A DNA stretch of 64,000 bases from Mycobacterium palustre (GCF_002101785.1 NZ_LQPJ01000102.1:62001-126000), one strand, 5' to 3'. Numbered from the stretch's first letter, positions 15,861-24,556 are shown. Translations and numbers: made by a program. Notes: generated by a model not told the origin, from the sequence alone.

Positions 15861-16344
15861 AGTGCCTACCGCCACTGTCAGGCCGGCTTTCGACTTCTTC
15901 GCCCCTCAACCGGTTGCCAGCGCCTCGACTTGTCGCTTTCGCCCTCGCCCGTACCAGACTCACTCAAATGCGGTCGCAACGGTTGGATTTCACATGGTCC
16001 CGGTGCCCTCGATACGACTCTTCAAGACGGATTCGGGATCGTTACCGCGGCTGGCGCGTGGCGCCGACGCCTGCCGAGTGCCGGTGAAGATCGCGTCGCC
16101 GGACAGAAGCGGCAGCGCGGCCGCACCCGCTCAATCAGCTGGGCAACTCCTAAGGCCAGGTCGCTCACGGTGCCCGTGGGACTGCGCCTCCGTCCACGGA
16201 CTAGCCCCGTGGCGCCTGTTTCCATGCAAGCTGACGCAGATAGGCAGGGATGTAAGAGACCGACATTGAAAACTCCCATTAGCAGCTGCTAACGTCATCA
16301 CTAGACTGCGCGTCCGCAGGCGACGGCAGCGGCATTGGCAAAGG
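15861..16344. other. Intergenic region, no convincing gene
   Basis: 484 bases. Open frames here give low-complexity Arg/Ser/Pro-rich peptides without a ribosome-binding site. The only clear element is the palindrome at 16279-16292. Confidence 0.6.
16279..16292. promoter_or_regulatory. TTAG-type operator, perfect palindrome, upstream of LLM gene
   Basis: TTAGCAGCTGCTAA is fully self-complementary over 14 bases and lies 52 bases before ATG 16345. This is the best-formed example of the repeated site. Confidence 0.7.
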
Positions 16345-17484
16345 ATGGTCATGATCGAGACGTGGGGTTTTTACATCTTCGGGTTGTCGAAGAAAGTCAT
16401 GGACGCCGGGTCCACCACAGAGGATTACCAACGGGTCTTTGACCGGTACCTGGATCTTTGGCCGCGGTGTGAGGGTTGGGGCTTTGATGGTCTGACATTT
16501 GCTGAACACCATTTCAATGCGTCCACCATCTCGCCGTCAGTGAATTTGCTCGTCGCCGCGGTTGCGGCGCGAACGACGACGCTGAAGTTCACCACTTTGG
16601 GGGCGGTGCTGCCGCTGAACGACGCCCGGCGGTATGCCGAGGAGTGCGGCATGCTGCAGTACATGACCAACGGCAGGTTTGAACCCGGGATCGCACCGGG
16701 AGCCGGGGTTATCGAGCTGGCCGCCATTGGTATTCCGCCCGAGGAGTCGCGGCCTCGCTATTACAGCGGCGCCGACCTGCTACAGAAGGCAATGGCGGGT
16801 GGCCCGGTCACCCACAAGGACGCGTTCTACAACTTGGAAAAGGTGCCTTTGGAGCCGCCGATTCGCTTGCGGCCGGATCAGGCGGTCTGGGTGACAGTGC
16901 TGTCCCCGGATTCGGCGGCGTGGGCTGCCGAGCGGGGGTACAGGATGTGCACGGCATGGAGTAAGACAGACATCGCGGCGGCGGTGGCCGGTCGCTACTA
17001 CGAAGCCGCTGACGCCGCTGGGCGCAAGGTTGATCCGTCGATGCTCGGTCTGCGACGTCGAGTCTTCGTCGCCGACTCCGATGCCCTAGCTCAAGAGCTC
17101 GCAGAAGAGGCGGGCGACCTTGTGCAGGCCCACGCTGGAACTGCGTTCGAAAGCTTGGACCCGGCGATCTTCAAAATGCTTATGGATCCAGATGATTACG
17201 CTATCGGGTCACCCGAAACGGTGGCCGAACGGCTCATCGATCAGTGCCAGGCCGGGGGCTTTGGCCACCTTGTCTGCTTCACCGATTTCGGGGATTTCGC
17301 CGAGAAGGATCTGTACCGCTCACACGAGCTCATCGGCACCAAGGTCGCCCCGATTCTGCGTAAGGCCAAGGTGGAGGGGGGCAAACGAGCTGCCAGCGCC
17401 AACGTGGACGCCCACGGCTTCGATGCGGCTCACGGCAGAATGATCAACCCCGTGAGGTTGAAGAAGGACGAAGTGAGCCAGTGA
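16345..17484 (+). CDS. LLM class flavin-dependent oxidoreductase (copy 1)
   Basis: 379 residues (377 if the second ATG at 16351 is used, which is better spaced from AAAGG). It is a bacterial-luciferase-like TIM barrel: WGFDGLTFAEHHFN, AARTTTLKFTTLGAVLPLNDARRYAEECGML, GRFEPGIAPGAG and the C-terminal GSPETVAERLIDQCQAGGFGHLVCF are family hallmarks. Such enzymes use reduced FMN or F420 to oxygenate or oxidise substrates. It is a paralogue of 26314-27432. The last four bases overlap the start of the alpha/beta hydrolase, indicating translational coupling, and the TTAG palindrome is upstream. Confidence 0.93.
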   Translation: MVMIETWGFYIFGLSKKVMDAGSTTEDYQRVFDRYLDLWPRCEGWGFDGLTFAEHHFNASTISPSVNLLVAAVAARTTTLKFTTLGAVLPLNDARRYAEECGMLQYMTNGRFEPGIAPGAGVIELAAIGIPPEESRPRYYSGADLLQKAMAGGPVTHKDAFYNLEKVPLEPPIRLRPDQAVWVTVLSPDSAAWAAERGYRMCTAWSKTDIAAAVAGRYYEAADAAGRKVDPSMLGLRRRVFVADSDALAQELAEEAGDLVQAHAGTAFESLDPAIFKMLMDPDDYAIGSPETVAERLIDQCQAGGFGHLVCFTDFGDFAEKDLYRSHELIGTKVAPILRKAKVEGGKRAASANVDAHGFDAAHGRMINPVRLKKDEVSQ

Positions 17485-18368
17485 GCGACAGTCTCGACGT
17501 CGTTTATAGCACCACGCACGGCCAGGATTTGCATCTCGATATCTATCAACCCACCAGCCCGAGCGATCACCGCACCGCGGTGTTGCTCGTGCACGGTGGG
17601 GGCTTCCGGCAAGGTGATCGCAAGCTGCTGGCACCGCGGTGCGCTGCGTTGGCGCGGCGCGGGTTTGCCGCCATCGCGGTGCAATACCGTTTGATCAACG
17701 ACACCACCACCACATGGCCTGATCCGCTCGACGACCTTCAGGAAGCGATTTCCTGGACAGCGGCTCACGCCCAAGAGATTGGCGTCGAGGCGGACAGGAT
17801 TGTCGTGCAAGGCCACAGCGCCGGCGCACAACTGGCATTGATGGCGGCCGCAGCGGCGGACAAGCTGGAGGCGCGCATCGCCGCGGTCATCGCTTACTAC
17901 CCATTGGTGGAGTTCGTTATTCGGGATATGCCGGCGCTTCCCACCGATGGGCCGCCGACCCCGGAGATCATGGCCGAGATGATTCAGGCGGCGCGCGGTG
18001 AGGACGGCACCACGCCGGCGTCGATGCTGCTGGGACCTGCGGCGACCGAAGAGCAAGCGGCGCAGGCGAGTCCGATCAACCAGGTGAACTCGGCGCTTCC
18101 GCCGACGTTAATCTTCGCCGGCACCGACGACATGGTGGTGGCGCCGGCGGCGAGTTTCCGCCTTTTCGAGGCGTTGCGAGCTGCCGGGGTTACTGCGGAG
18201 TTGCACATCCTGGCTGACTCCCTGCACGAGTTCGACGCCACACCGAGTCTGCTCGAACCTGCCGTGGCTGTCATGGAGTCTTTCCTGCACCGAATCGTCC
18301 TGGACCCCGCGGGCTTCGCCGAAGAGGAGGCAACTCACAACCCGCTCGCCGCACTCGGTCGCCCGTAG
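17481..18368 (+). CDS. Alpha/beta hydrolase (esterase/lipase group)
   Basis: 295 residues from GTG 17481, overlapping the LLM stop by four bases (GTGA). HGGGFRQGD is the oxyanion-hole region (HGGG type), VQGHSAGAQLAL contains the nucleophile Ser in G-H-S-A-G, a late Asp lies in FAGTDDMVVAP and a His in SLHEFDATP, completing a Ser-Asp-His triad. It would hydrolyse an ester, possibly a lactone or ester made by the coupled LLM enzyme in a Baeyer-Villiger-like reaction; this last point is inference. No signal peptide. Confidence 0.9.
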   Translation: MSDSLDVVYSTTHGQDLHLDIYQPTSPSDHRTAVLLVHGGGFRQGDRKLLAPRCAALARRGFAAIAVQYRLINDTTTTWPDPLDDLQEAISWTAAHAQEIGVEADRIVVQGHSAGAQLALMAAAAADKLEARIAAVIAYYPLVEFVIRDMPALPTDGPPTPEIMAEMIQAARGEDGTTPASMLLGPAATEEQAAQASPINQVNSALPPTLIFAGTDDMVVAPAASFRLFEALRAAGVTAELHILADSLHEFDATPSLLEPAVAVMESFLHRIVLDPAGFAEEEATHNPLAALGRP

Positions 18369-18386
18369 CTCACCAGCGGCCTGCTG

Positions 18387-18959
18387 TCAGTTGGTTGCGA
18401 TCCGCGCCTTATGTGCGCGGATGAACGTGGCACCCCGTCCCGTGGTCGTGAGCGGTGTAGTGCTGGCGGAGTAGATCGTTGCCGTAGGCGTGCCATTCGG
18501 CGTCGGCACGATGGTGTGGATATGAAACGTCGTCGGCCCTCTGTTGCTCAGCAAGATCCCCCAGTGGTGATCGAATTGGGCCATCATCACTGGGCCTCGG
18601 GTCCATGAGTGAAAGGCCGATCTTTTGCGGGCTGCCGACCCAGCAGCAGTACGTTGCATCGGAATGTTCTTCGACCTGGGCCAGCCGCGCCGATCGGGGA
18701 CCGGACAGGGAGGCAGGAGGGCTTGACCAGACCGAGTAGTTTGTCGCTCGCCGGCGTCGAACTCCTTAACCGGCGCACCTTCGTAACCGATCACGCGGTT
18801 GTCTTGAAGCGCGCCACCCAAACGCAGCTGGAAGACCATGTGGACGCGGCCCGGTGGTGGCTTCGGATCACGAGTTTCGTTGTATAGCACCACGTCTTCG
18901 CTCAGTCCCGATGAGCGATTTCCGCCGTCGTGCCAAGCCCGAAGGACGCCGAGCCGCAA
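18387..18959 (-). pseudogene. Decayed DUF3500 family gene
   Basis: The minus strand encodes pieces of the same protein as the intact genes at 35434 and 47591. From the 5' side these are LRLGGALQDNRVIGYEGAP, matching ELHLGGAFQNNRVIPYEGLP at 47591; DATYCCWVGSPQ in another frame, matching DETWFCWIGG; and FDHHWGILLSN...FHIHTIVPTPNG, matching FDHHAGIYLAN...FHIHIIVRTPNG. The order is conserved but at least two frameshifts separate the pieces, and the N-terminal two-thirds is missing. A single open frame of 190 codons spans it only by chance frame joins. TTAG-type sites at 18966 and 19042 lie just upstream. Confidence 0.8.
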
Positions 18960-18965
18960 GGACGG

Positions 18966-18979
18966 CTAGTGGTGACTAA
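18966..18979. promoter_or_regulatory. TTAG-type operator candidate
   Basis: CTAGTGGTGACTAA, reverse-complement match to the site at 11974-11987. It lies between the DUF3500 pseudogene and the AhpD-like gene. Confidence 0.5.
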
Positions 18980-19041
18980 TGTCTTGATTTGGATCATCTG
19001 AGCCCAATCACGGTGCCCCTTCCGCCACCGTCCGTTTTAGA

Positions 19042-19055
19042 CTAGCGTTCGCTAA
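19042..19055. promoter_or_regulatory. TTAG-type operator candidate upstream of AhpD-like gene
   Basis: CTAGCGTTCGCTAA, inner ten bases fully palindromic, 56 bases before TTG 19112. Confidence 0.6.
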
Positions 19056-19111
19056 TACGGCGAGCAGTTTGGTTCGCTGGTGTTCCGCGCACGTAATCAA
19101 GGAGTGACAAG

Positions 19112-19807
19112 TTGCCTTCCCCTGCCGAACAGAAGCCGTTCAAGCTGCGCCTGCCCCACATCGACAACGACGAACTGATCAGACGGGTGAAGGAGCACAG
19201 CAAGATCACGGGTTGGCCCGAGGTCATGAAAACGCCATCGCGGTATGGCGAAAATCTGTTCTACGGCACCGTCCCGGAAATCTATGGCGCCGATGTCGAG
19301 TATTGGTCGGTGCTCATGGCGCTCGTCTTGGGGATCGATCCCAAAACTCCGCCAGCGGAAGTCATCAAGCGCGGGGTGCCGGTCGATCAGCCCAAGAGCG
19401 AGCAGTACAAGCGGTACATGTTGATGTCGTCCTGGCTGCATTGCGTGCACATGCGCAACGGCTGGACGCGCACGATCATGGGCGGCTGGGCATCCGAGGG
19501 TGCCGGCATCACGCGCACCAAGCTGTTGCTGCTCGACATGCCCGACGCCGACATTTGGACCGACGACGAGCGGCTTGCGCTCAAGTTCGTCAAGGCGGCG
19601 TTCGAATGGGAAATGACCGACGAGCTTTGGGATGCGGCCGCCGAGGCATGGACTCCAGAGTGGATCCTCGCCGTCCTCGGCCTGCTGGTCCATTACTACG
19701 GTTACTCGCTGCGGTTCTCGGCAATAGGGCTGGACCGGGTCGTTGGCCTGACCGCCGACAAGTCAATCGGCGAAGTCATCGGGTTAGTGCCGCCCAGCGG
19801 ATCTTGA
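19112..19807 (+). CDS. Carboxymuconolactone decarboxylase/AhpD-fold protein
   Basis: 231 residues from TTG 19112, with AAGGAG 7 bases upstream. The central and C-terminal parts, MLMSSWLHCVHMRNGWTR, then LLDMPDADIWTDDERLALKFVKAAFE, then LWDAAAEAWTPEWILAVLGLLVHYY, show the helical pattern of the carboxymuconolactone decarboxylase/AhpD fold. A redox CxxC is absent (only one Cys in HCVHMRNG), so it is more likely a hydratase, decarboxylase or binding variant than a peroxidase. It stands at the head of a plus-strand run with PPOX and methyltransferase genes and has two TTAG-type sites upstream. Confidence 0.75.
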   Translation: MPSPAEQKPFKLRLPHIDNDELIRRVKEHSKITGWPEVMKTPSRYGENLFYGTVPEIYGADVEYWSVLMALVLGIDPKTPPAEVIKRGVPVDQPKSEQYKRYMLMSSWLHCVHMRNGWTRTIMGGWASEGAGITRTKLLLLDMPDADIWTDDERLALKFVKAAFEWEMTDELWDAAAEAWTPEWILAVLGLLVHYYGYSLRFSAIGLDRVVGLTADKSIGEVIGLVPPSGS

Positions 19808-19851
19808 GACCCTAGTTCGCTCAACGTCGGGTCAGCACGAGAGGATTGAGT

Positions 19852-20301
19852 GTGGCCGGGGTCGGCGATCTTCACAGTGCGCGGTACGTCCTGCTGACGA
19901 CGTTCCGCAAAGACGGCAGCGCGGTGAGTTCACCGGTATGGGCTGCTTCGGAAGCGGACCGGCTGTTTGTGTGGACCGAAACCGAGTCTCTCAAAGTCAA
20001 GCGGATCCGTCATAATTCCGAGGTTCTGGTTCAGCCGTGTACACATGGCGGTAGCCCTCGCGGCCCGGCCGTCCGGGGGCGCGCCGAACTTCTCGATGCG
20101 GTCGGCACCGCCCACGTTCGAGACCTGTTGGCGCGCAAATACGGAATCGTCGGGTGGCTGGGGGTTCGGTGGTGGCCGTGGACGCTGAATTTCGGCCTGT
20201 CGCCACGCATTCTGCGCGACATCATCACCAAAGGCCGGACCGCCAAGATCGGGCTGGCGATCACACTCGCGGCGGACACGTCGGATATTAGTAGTCAATA
20301 A
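19852..20301 (+). CDS. PPOX/F420-type split-barrel oxidoreductase
   Basis: 149 residues from GTG 19852 (AGAGGA 6 bases upstream). ARYVLLTTFRKDGSAVSSPV is the first strand pair of the pyridoxine-5-phosphate-oxidase-like split beta barrel, followed by LKVKRIRHNSEVLVQPC and RGRAELLD. This matches the F420-dependent PPOX-class proteins of actinobacteria, which reduce or oxidise small molecules with deazaflavin. It sits 44 bases after the AhpD-like gene in the same orientation. Substrate unknown; cofactor F420 rather than FMN is inferred from family and host. Confidence 0.85.
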   Translation: MAGVGDLHSARYVLLTTFRKDGSAVSSPVWAASEADRLFVWTETESLKVKRIRHNSEVLVQPCTHGGSPRGPAVRGRAELLDAVGTAHVRDLLARKYGIVGWLGVRWWPWTLNFGLSPRILRDIITKGRTAKIGLAITLAADTSDISSQ

Positions 20302-20335
20302 CCACACGGCTGGGTCGGCGTGTAGCCTGGTGAGC

Positions 20336-21067
20336 ATGTCTAATGAGGTCGGCCTGCCGGATTTCGATGCGCTTTATCGCGACGAGCCCACGGTGGCGCC
20401 CTGGGATATCGGAGGGCCGCAGCCTATCGTGCAGCAGCTGGTGGCCTTCGGTGGGGTCAGGGGCGAGGTGCTCGATCCGGGAACCGGTCCCGGCCATCAT
20501 GCGATCTACTACGCGTCGAAGGGTTATTCAGTCACCGGAATCGACTCCTCTAGTGCGGGGATCGAGCGGGCAAAGGCCAACGCGGCACGGGCCGGAGTGA
20601 GCGTCGACTTCCGCGTAGCTGATGCCAGCAAGCTGGATGGGCTGGAGAATCGGTTCGACACGGTGGTGGACTGCGCCTTCTACCACGTGTTTACCGACGA
20701 GGACACGCAGGCCGGGTACATGGCCGCGCTGCACCGGGCGACCAAGCCGGGCGCGCGGCTGTTTATGTTCGAAATGGGAATGCACAACATCAACGGCATC
20801 CAGTGCGGGCTGGTGTCGGCGGATAATTTCGAGCGCGTGCTTCCGCCGGCAGGGTGGCGGATCGACTACATTGGCCCCGGCAGCTGGGTCAACAACTATG
20901 TCCCGGAGTCGTTCGCCCGATTGTCGGCAGTGCAGAGCGAGGGAAATCCCGAGCTCGCGGAGCGGTCCAAACGGCTGCTGCACCAGCTTGAGGTTATCGG
21001 GCCGCTGTTGACCGACAACCGGATTTACATGCCATTTTGGGCAGTGGCGGCGACGCGCGTCGATTAG
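20336..21067 (+). CDS. Class I SAM-dependent methyltransferase
   Basis: 243 residues from ATG 20336 (GTG 20330 possible). EVLDPGTGPGHHAIYYASKG is the glycine-rich SAM-binding motif I, VTGIDSSSAGIERAKANA follows as motif II, VDFRVADASKLDGL as the acidic adenine loop, and VVDCAFYHVF as motif IV. Motif I reads LDPGTGPG in place of the common LDxGCGxG. It would methylate a small molecule, perhaps an intermediate of the local pathway; the acceptor is unknown. It ends the plus-strand run and is followed by a 78-base remnant of an FAD monooxygenase. Confidence 0.9.
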   Translation: MSNEVGLPDFDALYRDEPTVAPWDIGGPQPIVQQLVAFGGVRGEVLDPGTGPGHHAIYYASKGYSVTGIDSSSAGIERAKANAARAGVSVDFRVADASKLDGLENRFDTVVDCAFYHVFTDEDTQAGYMAALHRATKPGARLFMFEMGMHNINGIQCGLVSADNFERVLPPAGWRIDYIGPGSWVNNYVPESFARLSAVQSEGNPELAERSKRLLHQLEVIGPLLTDNRIYMPFWAVAATRVD

Positions 21068-21109
21068 CAACCGCAGATGCACGTTATGTGGACCTGTGCG
21101 GCGGACGGT

Positions 21110-21187
21110 CGCCAGCGGCGCGAGCGCGGGCGCGGCCGTGAGGCCACCGATGCCCGCACCTACAACGACCGCACGCGTCGAAACCAT
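21110..21187 (-). pseudogene. N-terminal remnant of an FAD monooxygenase
   Basis: The minus strand reads VSTRAVVVGAGIGGLTAAPALAP before losing similarity. It matches the first 25 residues of the intact monooxygenase at 21220-22338 (VRVAIVGAGIGGLTAALALQ) in protein and in DNA (GCGGCCGTGAGGCCACCGAT is common to both). It is a scar of a duplication or exchange, not a gene. Confidence 0.7.
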
Positions 21188-21219
21188 TGTCCGCCCAGAC
21201 ATTCTCCTATGGCTGCCGC

Positions 21220-22338
21220 TCAGCGGCGAGCCTCGGCTTCGGCCTCGATGTCGTAGTCGTCGCTAGGCCGTTGCGCCATGTTGGCCTCCCCCGAATCCAA
21301 GAGTTGCCCGTTGGCGCGCGAGCCTTGTTGGATCATCGCGGTTCGGCTACGCCGGAGATCCTCGTAGCGGATCAGTGCGTCGGGGACATCGCCGGCGTCG
21401 AGTCCTCGGATCAAAACCGCCAGTGCCATGCCATCCTCGATGGCCTGGTTCCCACCCTGACCCATATGCGGCAGCATCGCGTGGGCCGCGTCGCCTAATA
21501 AGGTGAGCCGGCCGCGCGTCCAGCGGGGCAACGGGTCGCGGTCGTAGAGTCCCCACCGGAAGGTGGTGTCGACCTGCTGCAGTAGCGCCTCCAGCTGTGG
21601 GTCCCAGCCGGCGAACTCGGCGGCCAGGACAGCGGGATCGCCCGGCGCCGACCAGGATTCACGCATCTGTTGATCGGCGGGTACGAATCCCACGAAATTC
21701 CTGAGCTCGCCCGAACGTAGCGCGTACGTCAGGAAGTACTTCTCTTGGCCGTTCCACATCACGGCGTCGCGACGCGGCAAGTCGGGCAGTCGGTCTGCCG
21801 GAATTATCCCGCGGTAGGCCACCTTGTTGGAGAACACCGGGGGTCGTGGTTGCACGACGTGGCGTTGCAGCACCGAATGGATGCCGTCGGCAGCTACGAC
21901 GACGTCGGCCTCCGCGATCACGCCGTTGTCGAAGACAACCCGAGCCACCCGCTCGCCTTGGCTGAAGGAGATGCAACGGTGCCCGGTGTGAAGCACTCCA
22001 CCACCGAGGGCGGCGGTTAACGTTGCGATCAAATCGGGACGATACAAGGCCATCTGAGAGCCCGCGGAGTTGGTGTTCATCTGCCCGACGACAGTCCCGT
22101 CCGGCTGACGGAACCAGAGTCCGTCTAGCGGAGCCGCGACTCGGCGGATTTCGTCGCCGACGCCGAGCCGATCCAGCACCCGCATGCTGGAAGGCGAAAG
22201 TCCCAGTCCCGCACCGACATCACCGAGCTGGCGGGCCTGCTCATAGACCTCCACCTGGGCCCCGATGGACTGCAGCGCAAGCGCGGCCGTGAGGCCACCG
22301 ATCCCGGCGCCCACGATCGCTACACGAACCGCAGTCAT
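21220..22338 (-). CDS. FAD-dependent aromatic-ring monooxygenase
   Basis: 372 residues from ATG 22338, which forms an ATGA overlap with the preceding ACAD remnant. It contains VAIVGAGIGGLTAALAL (FAD ADP site), VVVAADGIHSVLQR (DG motif) and LTLLGDAAHAMLPHMGQGGNQAIEDGMALA (GD motif), typical of salicylate or 3-hydroxybenzoate hydroxylase-like class A monooxygenases. It would use NAD(P)H and O2 to hydroxylate a phenolic or similar ring. It is the last gene of the CocE hydrolase / ACAD remnant / monooxygenase operon. Substrate unknown. Confidence 0.93.
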   Translation of the reverse strand: MTAVRVAIVGAGIGGLTAALALQSIGAQVEVYEQARQLGDVGAGLGLSPSSMRVLDRLGVGDEIRRVAAPLDGLWFRQPDGTVVGQMNTNSAGSQMALYRPDLIATLTAALGGGVLHTGHRCISFSQGERVARVVFDNGVIAEADVVVAADGIHSVLQRHVVQPRPPVFSNKVAYRGIIPADRLPDLPRRDAVMWNGQEKYFLTYALRSGELRNFVGFVPADQQMRESWSAPGDPAVLAAEFAGWDPQLEALLQQVDTTFRWGLYDRDPLPRWTRGRLTLLGDAAHAMLPHMGQGGNQAIEDGMALAVLIRGLDAGDVPDALIRYEDLRRSRTAMIQQGSRANGQLLDSGEANMAQRPSDDYDIEAEAEARR

Positions 22339-22715
22339 CGGGTACCAACAGATTCGCATAGCGTCACGACGCACGCGCCGCCGAGGCCGAGGGCACGTTG
22401 CAGAGCGAGTTTTCGCCCATCTCTGCGTAAACCGCGCGGGTGCTCGCACACCGTCGGTGCGGCCATCCCGTACTCCATCGGGCGCATCGCCGGCGAAACG
22501 GGACCGCCGGCGGCGTGCAAGATTTCGTCGGCGACCGCCTGAAGGAAATGCGATAGGCCAAGGCCGCCGAGCCCCTTTGGGAAGTGCACCGATGACAGCC
22601 CGGTGTCGTAGCAGGCGCCGAGGAATTCGGAGACGGGCACGGATTTCGGGTCGTGATCGGCCACGACCGGTCGGGCGAGAGCCGCGACCCGGTCAGTTTC
22701 GGTGGCCGCGCTCAT
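22335..22715 (-). pseudogene. Internally deleted acyl-CoA dehydrogenase remnant (open frame kept)
   Basis: 126 codons. Residues 1-95 match the N-terminal helical domain of acyl-CoA dehydrogenases (TGLSSVHFPKGLGGLGLS..., YGMAAPTVCEH). The flavin-binding middle (the QGYSEPGAGSDLA region of 41389-42567) and the catalytic domain are absent; the tail LALQRALGLGG may be what is left of the C-terminal ERVLGLP segment. An internal deletion therefore joined the two ends. ATGA overlaps with both the upstream CocE gene and the downstream monooxygenase are intact, so the frame may still be translated for coupling. ACAD activity is not expected. Confidence 0.75.
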
Positions 22716-24454
22716 CAGTGGTCGAATTGTCCAAACAGCCGCGCGCCCGCTTCTGCTTGCGCCGAGCCAGTTTCGGTTAAGCGGCGTCCCGAGATAACTG
22801 GGACGAGCAGGTGCGAATCGTATTTTCCGCCCGCGTGAATCACGTGCTCTCCGCGGTTGCGCAGCTCCCAGGCGAACGGCAGGAACCAGGCCGGGGTGCG
22901 GTGACCCGATACGACGACGCGCAATCGTTCACCGGGATACCAGATTCTGCTCGACGGCCAAATGGCAATGTCCACCGGCACGATCTGCCCGGCCTCCAGA
23001 AGCTGCTCGCGGCGATGGGTGACGACGGGTTCGGCCGGTGTCGACCGTTTTTCGTCGAGTTCGCGATGTGACACCCGCAGAAGTCCGAGCGCACCGGCAT
23101 GGGGGAAGCCAAGATACTCCATGGGCACGAAGGTGCCGTCGGCGTCGGCCTTCTGGACGGCCACGAAAAGGTCCATGTCGTCCGCATCTCGAGCTTCGAC
23201 CCACAAACGCAACTTCATGTATCCGGTCAGCTCGGTGATCTGGTCGAACGGCATGTCGAAGGACACCAGCCCGTCCTCGGCTTTGTAAGCAACGGCGGAT
23301 TCGTGGTCCACGGGGCTGGGCGTCAACGTGTGGTTCTCGGCGTCGAGGAACAGCTGCTGATATTTTGTGTGCTCCAGCGGGAAGTCCTTCTCCGCGCGCT
23401 CGGACTGGTAGTTAGTGTCGCCCGCGTCCATCACGTCGATGCGCACCGGGGGTGTCAGCTCCCAGCCGTTCCTGATGCCCTTCAGGTAGCGGTCGAAAAA
23501 CCTCCGCAAGTCCTCCAGGCTCTGCCACGAGTAGTAATCCGGCCATTCGAACTCGCGATGTGCGCGCAGCCATTTCTCGTCGGACGCGATCCGTCGAAAC
23601 CCTTCGATGGACCCTTTTGTATGTAACGGGTTGGTCCACCCGGCGCAGACGTAGGTCGGGATCTCGATCTTGTCGAGGGCGACTACTTTGTCCTCCCAGT
23701 AGGTGTCCATGAATGGGTGCTTGCGGTTCATAGCGACGGCGTCCTCGAGATGCCCTTGCCCCTGGAGCATGCTGGCGACCATCCCGGTGAAGCCGATCTC
23801 GGGCACGCCGCCGCCGCAGAACAGGGAGTCGTAGGTGTCGACGAACCCGTCCCAGGGTGCAATGCACGTCAGGTGGGGCGGCTGTTCGGCCGCGGTGAAC
23901 CACTGGCTGACGGCCAACCAGGAATTGCCCGACATGCCGACTTTGCCGTTGCTCCACTCCTGGGCCGCCACCCACTCGACGAGGTCGGCGCAGTCTCGGC
24001 CTTCGCCTGAGCCGAATATGTGGATAGTGCCCTCGGAATTGCCGGCGCCCCGGGCGTCGGGATTGATGATCGCGTACCCGTGATAGCACCAGTACGCCGG
24101 GTCGGGGCCTTCGGCCTTCGTCATGTCCGAGTAGGTCCCCGGCGGCACGCCCGGCATGAACGTCTTGCGGGCGTAACCCGCGCGTTTGCCGTAGGGGCTC
24201 CACGCGATGATCGCGGGCAGATTGGTGGCGCCGGCTGGGCGATACACATCGGTGTAAATGGTCGTGCCGTCGCGTAATTGAACGGCCACGTCGCGGTCGT
24301 AAACAATCCCATCCACAACGCTTCGGCCCGGTTCGAGCGCGCCCTCCTCGTCGATCGGGGCGGCCTTGCGGAGAGCCACCTCAATGTCCTCGCCCCGGAT
24401 GTTGCGGACTTCACTGGTCGCTGCTTCCGACTCGGCGACCTGGTGCTCTGCCAT
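22715..24454 (-). CDS. CocE/NonD family alpha/beta hydrolase
   Basis: 579 residues. DVAVQLRDGTTIYTDVYRP is the N-terminal strand pair of the cocaine-esterase/X-Pro dipeptidyl-peptidase (S15) family, followed by PDARGAGNSEG and GMSGNSWLAVSQW, where Ser in G-x-S-x-x is the nucleophile. The C-terminal beta-sandwich (about 400-560) carries the family jelly-roll domain. It would cleave an ester or amide. It is the first gene of a three-gene operon with ATGA overlaps. A dyad like the one before the 45240 gene lies 74 bases upstream. No signal peptide, so intracellular. Confidence 0.92.
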   Translation of the reverse strand: MAEHQVAESEAATSEVRNIRGEDIEVALRKAAPIDEEGALEPGRSVVDGIVYDRDVAVQLRDGTTIYTDVYRPAGATNLPAIIAWSPYGKRAGYARKTFMPGVPPGTYSDMTKAEGPDPAYWCYHGYAIINPDARGAGNSEGTIHIFGSGEGRDCADLVEWVAAQEWSNGKVGMSGNSWLAVSQWFTAAEQPPHLTCIAPWDGFVDTYDSLFCGGGVPEIGFTGMVASMLQGQGHLEDAVAMNRKHPFMDTYWEDKVVALDKIEIPTYVCAGWTNPLHTKGSIEGFRRIASDEKWLRAHREFEWPDYYSWQSLEDLRRFFDRYLKGIRNGWELTPPVRIDVMDAGDTNYQSERAEKDFPLEHTKYQQLFLDAENHTLTPSPVDHESAVAYKAEDGLVSFDMPFDQITELTGYMKLRLWVEARDADDMDLFVAVQKADADGTFVPMEYLGFPHAGALGLLRVSHRELDEKRSTPAEPVVTHRREQLLEAGQIVPVDIAIWPSSRIWYPGERLRVVVSGHRTPAWFLPFAWELRNRGEHVIHAGGKYDSHLLVPVISGRRLTETGSAQAEAGARLFGQFDH

Positions 24455-24527
24455 CGGTTCCTCCTAGCGGTGAAGGCGGGCAGCGCGGCGGGGCCACGCG
24501 ACATCAGTCGTTCCCGCGCACGCCAGC

Positions 24528-24556
24528 CTATAGTAATGGGCTACCGTTATTTCTAG
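24528..24556. promoter_or_regulatory. Dyad operator candidate upstream of CocE operon
   Basis: A 29-base imperfect dyad with CTA and TAG ends and inner TAGTAATGGG and ACCGTTAT half-sites. TATAGTAATGGG followed by CGTTAT or CGGTTAT is shared with 45345-45369. It probably binds one regulator at both loci. Confidence 0.5.
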
